A stretch of 30,668 nucleotides of DNA, from positions 1 through 30,668 of the forward strand of contig JBGSYN010000163.1 in the NCBI GenBank assembly GCA_041750975.1, read 5' to 3'. Source of the DNA: JBGSYN01 sp041750975. Lineage in GTDB: Bacteria; Pseudomonadota; Alphaproteobacteria; Geminicoccales; Geminicoccaceae. Position 1 is the stretch's first letter; the number at the start of each line of letters is the position of its first letter. This document shows, piece after piece, positions 15,746-24,349 of this stretch. A program made the translations under genes and the position numbers. The notes under the pieces are model-generated. The model did not search any database. It had not been told where the DNA came from and saw only the letters and a list, made by a program, of their open reading frames with translations.

Positions 15746-17809
15746 TCAGGCGATCAGGAGATCGTCTCCCGGATGGACGAAGTCCTCCACGGTGAGGCCC
15801 GTGACACCGATGGTCGTGATGCTGTTCTTGCCGGTCCAAATCGCGCTGACATCGAAGGCGACATCGAGATCGATGACCGTCGAGAGTTCGTGGGCGATGC
15901 CGTGGCCCGGCTGGTAGGCGGAGGCCTCCACGATCCTCACCGCATTGTCGCCATCGTCGAGAACGCCGTTATTGTTCGAATCGACCCGCGAGAAATCGAA
16001 GACGAGGTTTTTGCCGTCGAGCGTGAAGCTGCCGTCGAGGCGATCCGAGCCGCGGAAGAAATCGACCACGAGGTCGGCGCCGGGCCCGGCCTGGCTGTTA
16101 TAGCTCATCTTGAAGATGTCGTTGCCGGTGCCGCCGTCGAGCAGATCATTGCCATTCTTGCCGTCGAGAACGGTGTTGCCCTCGCGGGCACCCAAATAAT
16201 CGTTGTGGGACGTGCCGCTCAGGCTCGAAGCATTGGTCGACCACCTGCCGTGATAGGTGTTGGTCGGCACGAAGTCGGCCTGGGTCAAAGAGCCGATGCC
16301 GAAGAGCGTCATCTTGTGGTCGCCAGCCTCGAGTTCCGACGCGGCCAGTCTACCGGCGGCGAGATTGGCGGCACCCACATCGAGGGTGATCGACAGCTCG
16401 GTATCGCCCTGGAAGGTGAACAAGCCGACAGTGACGAAAGCGTCGGCATTGGTGAGCACGCCGTCATGATTGGTGTCGAATGCCTCGAATCCGCCTTGAT
16501 GGAACTCGAAGCCGCTCACCGTCTGGCGGTAGATCGTGGCATCGAACTTGTCGACGCCCTGATCGAAATCGAGGACGAGATCGACGTTGGGCCCAAGCGC
16601 TTTGGAGTTCATCCCGGCCCAGCCATTGTGCTTGACCCAGAAGCGCGGCTCGAACGCATCGGCGCCGGCGCCGCCAACCAGGACATCGCGGTCGACCGGC
16701 GCTCCAGGCGCATCCTGCGGCCCGCGGAACCCCCCGACCAGACGGTCATTGCCACCACCACCCTCGATCCGATCGTTACCACCGAGACCGCCGTTGATGT
16801 AGTCGTTGCCGGAGCCGCCATAGAGGCGGTCATTACCGTTGCCGCCGTCGATCATGTCATCGCCGCCTTCACCGTAGATGGTGTCGCGGACATCGTTGGG
16901 ATCGGCGCTGTAACGGCCTGATCCGCCGTTCAGAATATCGCTGCCGGCGCCGCCGCGAATCGTATCCATCCCATCGAAGCCACTGATCGTATCGTCCTTG
17001 GCGGTGCCGTTGAGGGTATTGTTGGCGCTGGTGCCGTTGAGCGTAATGCCCGGCGAGGGGACGTCCGCCCCCTGTGATGGTGGCGGTGGAGGCGACGCAG
17101 GGGGAGGCGGCGGAGGAGACACTGGCGGAGGGGGCGGAGGGGGCGGCGGACTGCCGGCGACACTTCCGTTCTGAACGCTGACACTGACGAAGTCGGACGC
17201 GGTCAGGCTCTCGATACCCCAGATCGACAAGGTGTGGGCCGGACCCTCGAGCTGGGCCTGAGTGATCCATCCCGCATCGATCTGCGCCCCTGCGACATCG
17301 AGGGTGATCGTCGTTTTGGTCACGCCTTGGAAGGTATTCGAGCCGACGCTCACGCGCGCGTCGGCGGCTGTCAGAAGGCCGTCGCCATTGCTGTCGAACA
17401 GGGAGAACCCGCCATGCCGAAATGTCCAGCTGCCGGCATTCTCATACCAGTGGGCGATATCGATCTTGTCCTGACCTTTGGTGAAGTCCTCGACGAGATC
17501 GACGTTCGAGCCGAGCGTCGTCGTGCCGAAGCCATCCCAGCCCTGCGCGTTCACCGCGATCATCGACATGAAGACATCGTTGCCGGTACCGCCGACCAGG
17601 ACGTCGCGATCGACATTGGCGTTGGGGTTGTCGCTCGGCGCGCGGAACCCGCCATGGAGCCGGTCATTGCCGCCACGGCCTTCCAGACGGTCATTGCCGC
17701 CGAGCCCGCCTGAAAACTTGTTGGCGGAATCGTTGCCGTACATCTTGTCGTTCGCCGCGGTGCCGGTCTGGTCGAACCCCATAGCGGCCAGGCTCTGCTC
17801 GATAGTCAT
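15746..17809 (-). CDS. RTX / hemolysin-type calcium-binding repeat protein with EF-hand loops and proline-rich linker
   Basis: This is a 687-residue, acidic, probably secreted protein. It has nonapeptide RTX repeats (GGxGxDxUx) at about 33-80, 280-382 and 545-566, a sign of type I secretion and folding in external calcium. No Sec signal peptide is seen, as expected for that route. Three related modules are present: 34-208, 340-514 and 548-678. Each has RTX repeats, a D-L-V-x-D-F-x-x-G segment, an EF-hand loop (139-150, 445-456, 610-621) and an ending of the type GIxSLTxxDFV. A proline-rich linker (221-245) separates modules one and two. No enzyme domain is recognisable, and no type I secretion gene is nearby. 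Calcium-dependent surface or matrix function is inference. Confidence 0.88.
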   Translation of the reverse strand: MTIEQSLAAMGFDQTGTAANDKMYGNDSANKFSGGLGGNDRLEGRGGNDRLHGGFRAPSDNPNANVDRDVLVGGTGNDVFMSMIAVNAQGWDGFGTTTLGSNVDLVEDFTKGQDKIDIAHWYENAGSWTFRHGGFSLFDSNGDGLLTAADARVSVGSNTFQGVTKTTITLDVAGAQIDAGWITQAQLEGPAHTLSIWGIESLTASDFVSVSVQNGSVAGSPPPPPPPPPVSPPPPPPASPPPPPSQGADVPSPGITLNGTSANNTLNGTAKDDTISGFDGMDTIRGGAGSDILNGGSGRYSADPNDVRDTIYGEGGDDMIDGGNGNDRLYGGSGNDYINGGLGGNDRIEGGGGNDRLVGGFRGPQDAPGAPVDRDVLVGGAGADAFEPRFWVKHNGWAGMNSKALGPNVDLVLDFDQGVDKFDATIYRQTVSGFEFHQGGFEAFDTNHDGVLTNADAFVTVGLFTFQGDTELSITLDVGAANLAAGRLAASELEAGDHKMTLFGIGSLTQADFVPTNTYHGRWSTNASSLSGTSHNDYLGAREGNTVLDGKNGNDLLDGGTGNDIFKMSYNSQAGPGADLVVDFFRGSDRLDGSFTLDGKNLVFDFSRVDSNNNGVLDDGDNAVRIVEASAYQPGHGIAHELSTVIDLDVAFDVSAIWTGKNSITTIGVTGLTVEDFVHPGDDLLIA

Positions 17810-17960
17810 CAGGTGAACCGCCCTTTCGTCGCGATGCCCACAACATTCTGATGTCCGGAGCTTATCCGGCCAGTCGAACTCCGGGTGTGAGTTCAGTCAC
17901 ATAGCGACGAGGCTCATCCGGATTTCCAAACAGGGACAGTGGAACCTCGATTTCGCGATG

Positions 17961-18009
17961 CGGGACAAAGACTTAGTTACCCGCCTTAAGCAAGTGGAAA
18001 CTTGTCCCG
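17961..18009. repeat. Inverted repeat CGGGACAA/TTGTCCCG between RND permease and RTX genes
   Basis: An 8-bp inverted repeat (17961-17968 and 18002-18009) with a 33-base spacer lies just past the RND permease stop at 18040 and about 150 bases before the RTX start. No T-run follows on the minus strand. It may be an RTX promoter operator or an inefficient terminator of the pump operon. Confidence 0.4.
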
Positions 18010-18039
18010 TCTCGCTACAGGCATAGCCGCGTGTGGCGC

Positions 18040-21000
18040 TTATGCCGCTTCGGGCCTCGGATGCACCAGACTGACGGCCGACGGCCGCGACACCGCTTGG
18101 CGTCGGACCCGGCGCGCCATCACCAGGCGGAACATTGGCGGTACGAAGTAGAACGAGACAATCGAGGAGAGCAGCACGCCACCGGCGATGGCCATGGCGA
18201 AGGGCGGCCAGAAACCGCCGCCCGCCAGGATCAGCGGCAGAAACCCGCCGAATGTCGTCACCGTGGTCGAGACGATGTGGCGGCTGGCATCGGTGACGAC
18301 ATCGGTCATCGCCTCGATATCGCCAAGCATCGCTCGGTCATCGGCCTGCAACGCCGTCATGATGATGATGGCGGCATTGATCGAGACGCCGATCGAGCCG
18401 ATCACGCCGATCAGGGCCTGAACGCCGAAGGGATAACCGAACACGGCAAGCGACAGGATGCTCAGCCCCATCGATAGCACGCAGACGACGGCCGCAACCC
18501 CGGCGAGGCGATAGGAATTGAAGGTGACGACAATCGTGATGACAAGGCCGGCCATGATGAGCCCCATCGACGACATCAGATTATTGATGGTCTGATCCCG
18601 CGCGTCGCTGTCGCCGCCCCATTCAATCCGGTAGCCGGAGGGCAGGCTCAAGGGCTCCTGCGCCAGCTGCTCCCGCACCTCGGTGAAGGCCGCCTCGGGC
18701 AGCAAGCCAATCTCGATATAGGCCTGGACATTGTTGATCCGCTCGCCATTGCGCCGCGAGATCGGACTTTCGGAAGGGCTGAGCCGCAGGGTTCCCAAGG
18801 CCATCAACGGAATGCCCGGATAGCCGCCAGCGCCGACTAGGGCCTTGGCATCGGGCGGCAGGATATCGAGGCTCGCGATCCGCTCGGCCGCGCTGCGACT
18901 GGCACTCTCCAGCCGCACCCGCACCGACAATTCTTCCGTGCCTTCGATCAGCGAGCCGCCGGTGACGCCTTCGAGGGCCGCGTCGAGCTGGCGGGCGACG
19001 TCGGCGAGCTGCAGCCCGGCGAGCCTCACTCTGTCCTCGTCGAGCTCGAACACGAGCTTGGCGGCACCGCCCATCAGCGAGGCCTTGGTGTGGGTCACCT
19101 CGGGCACGCCCGCCATCAAGGTGCGCGCCTCATTGCCCAGCCGCCGCAACTCCGCGAGGTCGGGCCCGACCAGCCGCAGCTCGACCGGTGCTGCGACCGG
19201 TGGTCCCTGGACGAGATCGCGCACGATGATCTGGGCCGCGGGCACGTCGCGGTCGAGGCGTTCCTGCAGCTCCGGGATGAGCCGGTTGGTGGCATCCGCG
19301 TTTGCCGTGGTTACCAGGGCCTCGGCATAAGTCGCGACCCCGTCCTGGTCCATCAGCATGTTGTAGTAGAAGGCGGGCGCACTCTCGCCGATCGACCAGT
19401 CGATGGTCTCGATACCGGGATAGTCCCGCAGCACCGCCTCGGCTGCTTGAGCGACCTCCCGTGTCCGCTCGATGGAAGCGCCGTCCGCGAGCTTGATCTG
19501 GACGTAGAACTGATCGCGGTCGACCAGCGGGAAGAATTGAGGCGTGAGCGTGGGAAAGGCCCCGAAGCCGATCACCGGCAGCACGATGGCGGCGAGCACC
19601 GCCAGAAGGGGATAGCGCAGCGACAGCCCGATCGATCGCCTGAAACCGCGCGCCAGCCAGCCGATCGTCAGGCCGTTGCGCCAGAAGGCCCAGCCACCCG
19701 GTTTGTCCTCGGCCAGGATCAGCAATCCCGCGAGTGCGGGGGTGATGGTCAGCGCCAGCACTAGGGAGACCAGCAGCATGACGATAACCGCCGTGGCGAT
19801 CGAGCCGACGAAATCGCCCGCCGGACCCGGCAACACGGCCATCGGCATGAAGGCAAGGACGGTCGTCAGGGTCGACGCCAGGAGCGGCATCGCCAGCCGC
19901 CGCACCGAGCCGCCGACGGCGGCCAGGGTCTCGAGGCCGGAGGCCAACCGCTTGCGGATTTCATCGACCATGACGATGGCCCCGTCGACCAGGAGCCCGA
20001 GGGCGACGACGAGGCCCGTCACCGACATCTGGTGGATCGGCACGCCGAGTTGCTGCAGGATCGCGAGCGACGCCAGGCTGGTCAGCGGCAGCATGACCGC
20101 GACGATCAACGCCGCGCGCCAGCCGAGCGTGACGATCAGGACGATGACGACCAGCCCGACACCCATCAGGAGCGTGCCGATCAGCTCGTTCAGACGCTCG
20201 AAGGTATAGGCGCTCTGATCGAACAGGACTTCGTGGACCAGCCCTTGCGGCAGCGTTTCTTCGAAGTCCGCCATCGCCTGCCTGACCGAATCCATCCAGC
20301 GATCGACCTGAAGGTCCGGCTCCATCCGGGCCCCGATCAGGATCGCCCGGTCGCCGTCATTGAAGGCCAGGGTCGAAGCCGGCGTGCGTGGCGCTCTCGT
20401 CACGGTGGCGACATCCCCGAGCCGCGTCACGGTGCCGTCGCCGGAGCTGGCGATCGGAATCCGGCGGACCCGCGCGAGGCTTTCGATCTCACCCTCGATC
20501 TCGATCAGAAAATCCTCTTTGCCCCCGCGCAGCCGCCCGGCCTCGATCTTGGTGTCGGCCTCGAGAATGGAGCGGCTGACCGCCGTGATTTCAAGCCCGA
20601 GGGCTTCGAGCGCGCCAGGGTCGACCTCGATCAGGATTTCCTCCTCGGGCTCGCCGAAGATCCGGACCAGTTCAGTGCCGGGCAGCGAGCGCAGCCGATC
20701 CTGCAATCGTTCGGCATAACGCGACATGATGGCGAGCGGCACATCCCGGCCGTCACGCGCCCGCACCGCACTGATGGCCGTGAACGCACCGGTCCGGTCA
20801 TTGTCGAATTCGGGCTTGGGCACGCCCGGAGGCAGGTTGACGGCGGCGTCCGCCAGCGCGTCTCGAATCTCCGACCAGGTCTGTTCGATCTCGGTATCGC
20901 CGATGAACTCCGAGAGCTCGACCTTGATCACCGAGATCCCGGTCCTGGAGGTCGATTCGATGGTGTCGATCTCGGCGATGGTCTCGAGCTCTTCCTCGAT

Positions 21001-21192
21001 CTTCTCGGTAACCAGCGATTCGACGCGCGCCGGACTGGCCCCGGGATAGGGCGTGACGATGGTGGCGAAGAGATTGGTGATGGTCGGGTCTTCCTGGCGG
21101 CCGATGGTCAGCAAGGTGGTGCCGCCGACCGCAACGATCATGATCACCGCCAACAGCAGAAAGCGGCGCTCGCGCAGAAGCAGAGTCGACAT
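18040..21192 (-). CDS. RND efflux transporter permease subunit (AcrB/AcrD/AcrF family)
   Basis: This is the inner-membrane pump of a tripartite exporter. The 1050 residues show the RND plan: twelve membrane helices and two large periplasmic loops (about 35-340 and 555-870), with family segments FATIVTPYPGASPARVESLV, EEELETIAEIDTIESTSRTG and VTGLVVALGLLVDGAIVMVDE. In helix 4 the AcrB Asp-Asp pair is reduced to Asp403-Gly404. In helix 10 the AcrB lysine position is Asn939 (GVSINAAII). The proton relay therefore differs from AcrB. The start at 21192 has GGGAG upstream and is three bases after the adaptor stop. No outer-membrane channel gene is adjacent, so a TolC-like protein elsewhere is likely. 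The substrate is not known. Confidence 0.94.
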   Translation of the reverse strand: MSTLLLRERRFLLLAVIMIVAVGGTTLLTIGRQEDPTITNLFATIVTPYPGASPARVESLVTEKIEEELETIAEIDTIESTSRTGISVIKVELSEFIGDTEIEQTWSEIRDALADAAVNLPPGVPKPEFDNDRTGAFTAISAVRARDGRDVPLAIMSRYAERLQDRLRSLPGTELVRIFGEPEEEILIEVDPGALEALGLEITAVSRSILEADTKIEAGRLRGGKEDFLIEIEGEIESLARVRRIPIASSGDGTVTRLGDVATVTRAPRTPASTLAFNDGDRAILIGARMEPDLQVDRWMDSVRQAMADFEETLPQGLVHEVLFDQSAYTFERLNELIGTLLMGVGLVVIVLIVTLGWRAALIVAVMLPLTSLASLAILQQLGVPIHQMSVTGLVVALGLLVDGAIVMVDEIRKRLASGLETLAAVGGSVRRLAMPLLASTLTTVLAFMPMAVLPGPAGDFVGSIATAVIVMLLVSLVLALTITPALAGLLILAEDKPGGWAFWRNGLTIGWLARGFRRSIGLSLRYPLLAVLAAIVLPVIGFGAFPTLTPQFFPLVDRDQFYVQIKLADGASIERTREVAQAAEAVLRDYPGIETIDWSIGESAPAFYYNMLMDQDGVATYAEALVTTANADATNRLIPELQERLDRDVPAAQIIVRDLVQGPPVAAPVELRLVGPDLAELRRLGNEARTLMAGVPEVTHTKASLMGGAAKLVFELDEDRVRLAGLQLADVARQLDAALEGVTGGSLIEGTEELSVRVRLESASRSAAERIASLDILPPDAKALVGAGGYPGIPLMALGTLRLSPSESPISRRNGERINNVQAYIEIGLLPEAAFTEVREQLAQEPLSLPSGYRIEWGGDSDARDQTINNLMSSMGLIMAGLVITIVVTFNSYRLAGVAAVVCVLSMGLSILSLAVFGYPFGVQALIGVIGSIGVSINAAIIIMTALQADDRAMLGDIEAMTDVVTDASRHIVSTTVTTFGGFLPLILAGGGFWPPFAMAIAGGVLLSSIVSFYFVPPMFRLVMARRVRRQAVSRPSAVSLVHPRPEAA

Positions 21193-21195
21193 CGG

Positions 21196-22368
21196 CTAAC
21201 TCCCTGCCCCAAGAGATTGAACGGCCACGGATTGAACGGCCACGGACTGGCCCGGCGTCACCCGGTTGACGCCTTCGGCGACGAAGCTCTGGCCGTCGGC
21301 AAAGCTGCCTTGGACGAAGGCGCGACCCTCGACCACGTGCAGGATCTGAACCGTTTCGGACGCAACCACGAGGCCATCGGCGCCGTCGACCACGGTCAGG
21401 AGCGTCCAGAGCCCGGACGCCTCTTCCATCAAAGCGCTGAGCGGCACCCAGGCGCCGCTGCGCTCGATCCGCCGCGGCCATTCGAGCCGGATGAGATCGC
21501 CGAACGGGACTAGGGCGCGATCGGCCAGGCGAAATCGCGCCTCGACCGTCCGCGTCGACATCGCCAGATCCGGCCGGAGGCTCATCAGCGTGGCGTCGAC
21601 CGTCGTATCGGCGGTTACGAGCCGATAATCGCCGCCAATGTCGAGTTCGCCTGCAATCCTTGGCGGCACGCCGATCCGGGCTTCGGGACGGTCGGTTTCG
21701 AGGAGTGTTACGATCGGCATCCCGGCTTCGACAACCGCTCCCTCGTCGCGCCAGCGAGCCGCAATCGTGCCGGCGAATGGCGCCCGGAGCGAGGATTTCT
21801 CGATGTCGATGGCGATTTGGCGGATCCGTGCCTCGAGATTGGCGAGATTGGCGTTGAGAGCGTCGACCGCAAAGCGTGCCTCATCCAGCCGCTGCTGCGA
21901 GGCGTTGCCCTGGCTTGCAAGCGTCTTCTGGCGATCCAGGGTACGAAGCGCCAATTGGCGGTCGGCCTGCACCTGCAACAGCTCGGCCTCGAGTGCCGAC
22001 CTTGCCGCCACGAGCAACTCGGTATCGAGCTGCGCCAGGATATCGCCTTGGGCGATCTCGTCGCCTTCATCGACCTCGACCCTGAGCACCAGGCCGTCGC
22101 GCTCGAACGCTGCATCGGTCTTGCGGGCGGGTGCCACCCGACCGGTGTAGCGCTCGCTCACTTCATAAGAGCTTTCGAGGTCGAGCCGCTCGGTCACGAC
22201 CGGCATCGGCGCTCGGACCGAAACCGTCTGTTCGTCCTCGGCCCGGGCGTGCAACAGCATGATGCCACCCGCCATGACGGCGAGCATTGCGAGCCCGAAG
22301 CCTGCCCGAGCCGACAAGGCCAGAAGCCGACGTCCAGAGCTCGAGCCATCACGCGTGCCAGTTTCCAT
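21196..22368 (-). CDS. RND efflux periplasmic adaptor (membrane fusion protein)
   Basis: This adaptor links the RND permease to an outer-membrane channel. The ATG at 22368 (390 residues) has AGGTAGG just upstream. An in-frame ATG at 22407 would put the start inside the operator-like dyad and is less likely. An N-terminal anchor (FGLAMLAVMAGGIMLL) without lipobox is followed by the lipoyl half-motifs ERDGLVLRVEVDEGDEIAQG and LRAPFAGTIAARWRDEGAVV. Between them lies an alpha-hairpin of about 65 residues (LLVAARSALEAELLQV to QIAIDIEKSS), then beta-barrel and membrane-proximal domains. The C-terminus carries a tandem SVAVQSVAVQ from a 15-base DNA duplication. It is the first gene of the pump operon. 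Confidence 0.93.
   Translation of the reverse strand: METGTRDGSSSGRRLLALSARAGFGLAMLAVMAGGIMLLHARAEDEQTVSVRAPMPVVTERLDLESSYEVSERYTGRVAPARKTDAAFERDGLVLRVEVDEGDEIAQGDILAQLDTELLVAARSALEAELLQVQADRQLALRTLDRQKTLASQGNASQQRLDEARFAVDALNANLANLEARIRQIAIDIEKSSLRAPFAGTIAARWRDEGAVVEAGMPIVTLLETDRPEARIGVPPRIAGELDIGGDYRLVTADTTVDATLMSLRPDLAMSTRTVEARFRLADRALVPFGDLIRLEWPRRIERSGAWVPLSALMEEASGLWTLLTVVDGADGLVVASETVQILHVVEGRAFVQGSFADGQSFVAEGVNRVTPGQSVAVQSVAVQSLGAGS
21216..21245. repeat. Perfect 15-bp tandem duplication in adaptor C-terminus
   Basis: ATTGAACGGCCACGG occurs twice without a gap (21216-21230 and 21231-21245). It keeps the frame and adds five residues (SVAVQ) near the adaptor C-terminus. It looks like a recent slippage event. 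Confidence 0.9.
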
Positions 22369-22386
22369 CGACCTACCTCGTCGTCC

Positions 22387-22428
22387 GAATGTTATGACCA
22401 CTAACATATGTGAAGCGATCTAACATTC
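22387..22428. promoter_or_regulatory. Operator-like dyad in the divergent RND/TetR promoter region
   Basis: GAATGTTA (22387-22394) and TAACATTC (22421-22428) form a perfect 8-bp inverted repeat with 26 bases between. A third TAACAT lies at 22402-22407, so three copies of the same half-site occur in 42 bases. The region also contains a minus-strand promoter candidate, TTGAAT-16-TATGTT, which a bound TetR would cover. It is the natural operator for the adjacent TetR regulator controlling both directions. Sites seen; binding inferred. Confidence 0.6.
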
Positions 22429-22488
22429 AAACACAATCTTGGGGCTTTCGACATTGCGCAGAACCGAGCGGATGGCCAAATTGCACCA

Positions 22489-23142
22489 ATGATGAGCAGC
22501 AGCGTGGCAAGGAAAACATATAAACCGCGGCGACGCGTCAGTTACCATCATGGTGATCTGCGCGAATCCCTGATTCGCGCAGCGTTCGAATTGGTCTGTG
22601 CAGGCGGTGCTACGAGCTTCTCGATGGCCGATGCGGCGCGCCAGGTCGGGGTCAGTTCTGCAGCACCCTATCGCCATTTCGCCGATCGGGAGGCCTTGCT
22701 CGATGCCGTCTGCGCGCGTGCGTTCGAGAAATTGACGGAGTGCCTCTCGGCAGCCCGCGACCGTGCTGAGCGGGGCTCGATCGAGGCGATCATCGCCATG
22801 GGCCAAGCCTATGTCGGTTTCGTCGTCGAGAGCCGCTCGCTGTTCGAATTGATGTGGAGCCGGCACCTCGACAGCCTCTCGACCGAGTTGACGGAAGATG
22901 TCGGCCGCCGCTGCTTCGGCACCCTGCTTGAAGGCGTCGATGCCTATCGCACGCGTCATGGCATCGGCCAGCCGGGCACGATGGAAATTGCCCTGCCATT
23001 ATGGGTCATGGTGCATGGCACCGCGAGCCTCGTGCTCGGCCGCAATCTCGAGGCCGTGGCACCGGGTGCCGATACCCACAACATGTTGGACCGCGCGACC
23101 CGCGCCTATTTCGCGGGTCTGGCTGTAACGCAGCACGCCTGA
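22489..23142 (+). CDS. TetR/AcrR family transcriptional regulator
   Basis: This is a 217-residue repressor-type regulator. The N-terminal TetR helix-turn-helix is clear: GDLRESLIRAAFELVCAGG, then FSMADAARQVGVSSAAPYRHFADREALLDAV, about residues 25-72. The C-terminal ligand domain fits the TetR WHG-like subgroup (ELMWSRHL, LPLWVMVHGTASLVLG). It is divergent from the RND adaptor gene with a dyad between, so it most likely represses the pump and itself until an inducer binds. The start may be either of two adjacent ATGs at 22489/22492; no strong ribosome site is visible. The next gene, an AlkX-like glycosylase, begins only four bases after the stop, which indicates an operon. Confidence 0.94.
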   Translation: MMSSSVARKTYKPRRRVSYHHGDLRESLIRAAFELVCAGGATSFSMADAARQVGVSSAAPYRHFADREALLDAVCARAFEKLTECLSAARDRAERGSIEAIIAMGQAYVGFVVESRSLFELMWSRHLDSLSTELTEDVGRRCFGTLLEGVDAYRTRHGIGQPGTMEIALPLWVMVHGTASLVLGRNLEAVAPGADTHNMLDRATRAYFAGLAVTQHA

Positions 23143-23146
23143 GGCA

Positions 23147-24349
23147 ATGCCGGCCGAGTTCGTCATCGATAACCGGACAGCGCGCCATCTCGCCCTCCAG
23201 CTCCAGGGCCTGAGCGAGCCGCCGCGGCGAAAACTCGACCAGGCGGGCCTCCTTCAACGGATCGAAGAGCTAGGGTTCGTGCAGCTCGACAGCATCAGTA
23301 CGGTCGAACGGGCTCATCACATGATCCTCTTTTCGCGCAACGAAACTTACCGGCAGGATCAGCTCAAGACCGCGCATGACGGCGCAAGACTGCTGTTCGA
23401 GAACTGGACCCATGACGCGGCCGTCATCCCGATGGCGTTCTACCCTTATTGGAATCGGCGCTTTCAGAGGAGTGCGCCCGTCATCAAGGAGAAGTATGAA
23501 CGCTGGCACGGCGTCGATTTCGGTCCCGATATCGCAAAGGTCCTGGGAAGGATCGAAAATGACGGTGCGATCAGTTCCAGGGCCTTTGCGGAAAAGCGTA
23601 ATGGTACCGCCGGCGGCTGGTGGAACTGGCACGGCGGCAAGATCGCGCTCGAATTTCTCTGGCGTACCGGCCGGATCGCGGTCGCCCGGCGCGACAGCTT
23701 CCAGAAGGTCTATGATCTGACCAGCCGCATCGTGCCGGCGCATTTGCACGCGGCCCTGCCCGACCATGACGATTTCGTCGACTGGCATTGCCGGACGGCA
23801 CTACATCGGCTGGGTTTCGCCAGCCCCGGCGACATCGCGCGGTTCTGGGATGCGTTGAGCATCGAGGAAGCCCGAGCCTGGTGCGCAATAACTCCGTTGC
23901 CCGCCGTCACGATCGACAGTGCTGATGGCTCGCCGCCACGGCGCCTGGTAGCGAGACCCGATATCGAGGCTCTGCTCGCCGGAATCCAGCCGCCGCCGCC
24001 CAGGCTCCGGGCGCTCAGTCCGTTCGACCCGCTGATCCGTGATCGCAAGCGTCTTTCGTGGCTGTTCGGATTCGACTATCGGATCGAGGTGTTCGTGCCC
24101 GCGGCCCAACGGCGCTATGGCTACTACGTGTTTCCTCTGCTTGAGGGCGATGGTCTCATCGGCAGGCTGGATATGAAAGCGGACCGTGCAGCAAGGGTCC
24201 TTCGCGTCACCGGTCTCTGGCTGGAGCCGGGTATCAGGCTCGCGGCAGGCAGGCGGGCGCGTCTCGACGCCGAACTTGGCCGCATTTGCCGCCTCGCCGG
24301 CCTCGATAGCTGGTCGCTCGGCGAATTTGCCCTGGAGATCCAGGGATGA
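23147..24349 (+). CDS. AlkX/YcaQ-like DNA glycosylase (winged-helix HTH_42 family)
   Basis: The family unhooks DNA interstrand crosslinks and removes bulky alkylated bases; E. coli YcaQ (AlkX) and Streptomyces AlkZ are the studied members. The 400-residue protein has the typical N-terminal winged-helix region and the catalytic-motif position GFVQLDSIS at 43-51, Gln46-Leu47-Asp48. This Q-x-D form matches AlkX; AlkZ has Q-x-Q. Other family blocks are RAHHMILFSRNETY, FENWTHDAAVIPMAFYPYW, and LSPFDPLIRDRKRLSWLFGFDYRIE with VFVPAAQRRYGYYVFPLL in the C-terminal domain. It lies four bases after tetR and overlaps the following gene by ATGA. The context suggests response to a DNA-damaging compound. 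Confidence 0.92.
   Translation: MPAEFVIDNRTARHLALQLQGLSEPPRRKLDQAGLLQRIEELGFVQLDSISTVERAHHMILFSRNETYRQDQLKTAHDGARLLFENWTHDAAVIPMAFYPYWNRRFQRSAPVIKEKYERWHGVDFGPDIAKVLGRIENDGAISSRAFAEKRNGTAGGWWNWHGGKIALEFLWRTGRIAVARRDSFQKVYDLTSRIVPAHLHAALPDHDDFVDWHCRTALHRLGFASPGDIARFWDALSIEEARAWCAITPLPAVTIDSADGSPPRRLVARPDIEALLAGIQPPPPRLRALSPFDPLIRDRKRLSWLFGFDYRIEVFVPAAQRRYGYYVFPLLEGDGLIGRLDMKADRAARVLRVTGLWLEPGIRLAAGRRARLDAELGRICRLAGLDSWSLGEFALEIQG

Noticed and set aside
15773..16921. 382-codon plus-strand open frame opposite the RTX gene
   Set aside because: Its periodic sequence is only the mirror of the RTX repeats; the minus strand carries the real motifs.
17083..17154. G-rich repetitive tract, possible CRISPR or minisatellite
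   Set aside because: It simply encodes the proline-rich linker of the RTX protein (CCN codons on the minus strand); there are no regular repeats and spacers.
20032..21513. 493-codon plus-strand open frame opposite the RND permease and adaptor
   Set aside because: It runs antisense across two well-supported genes and their junction and is rich in Arg, Asp and Gly with no recognisable domain.
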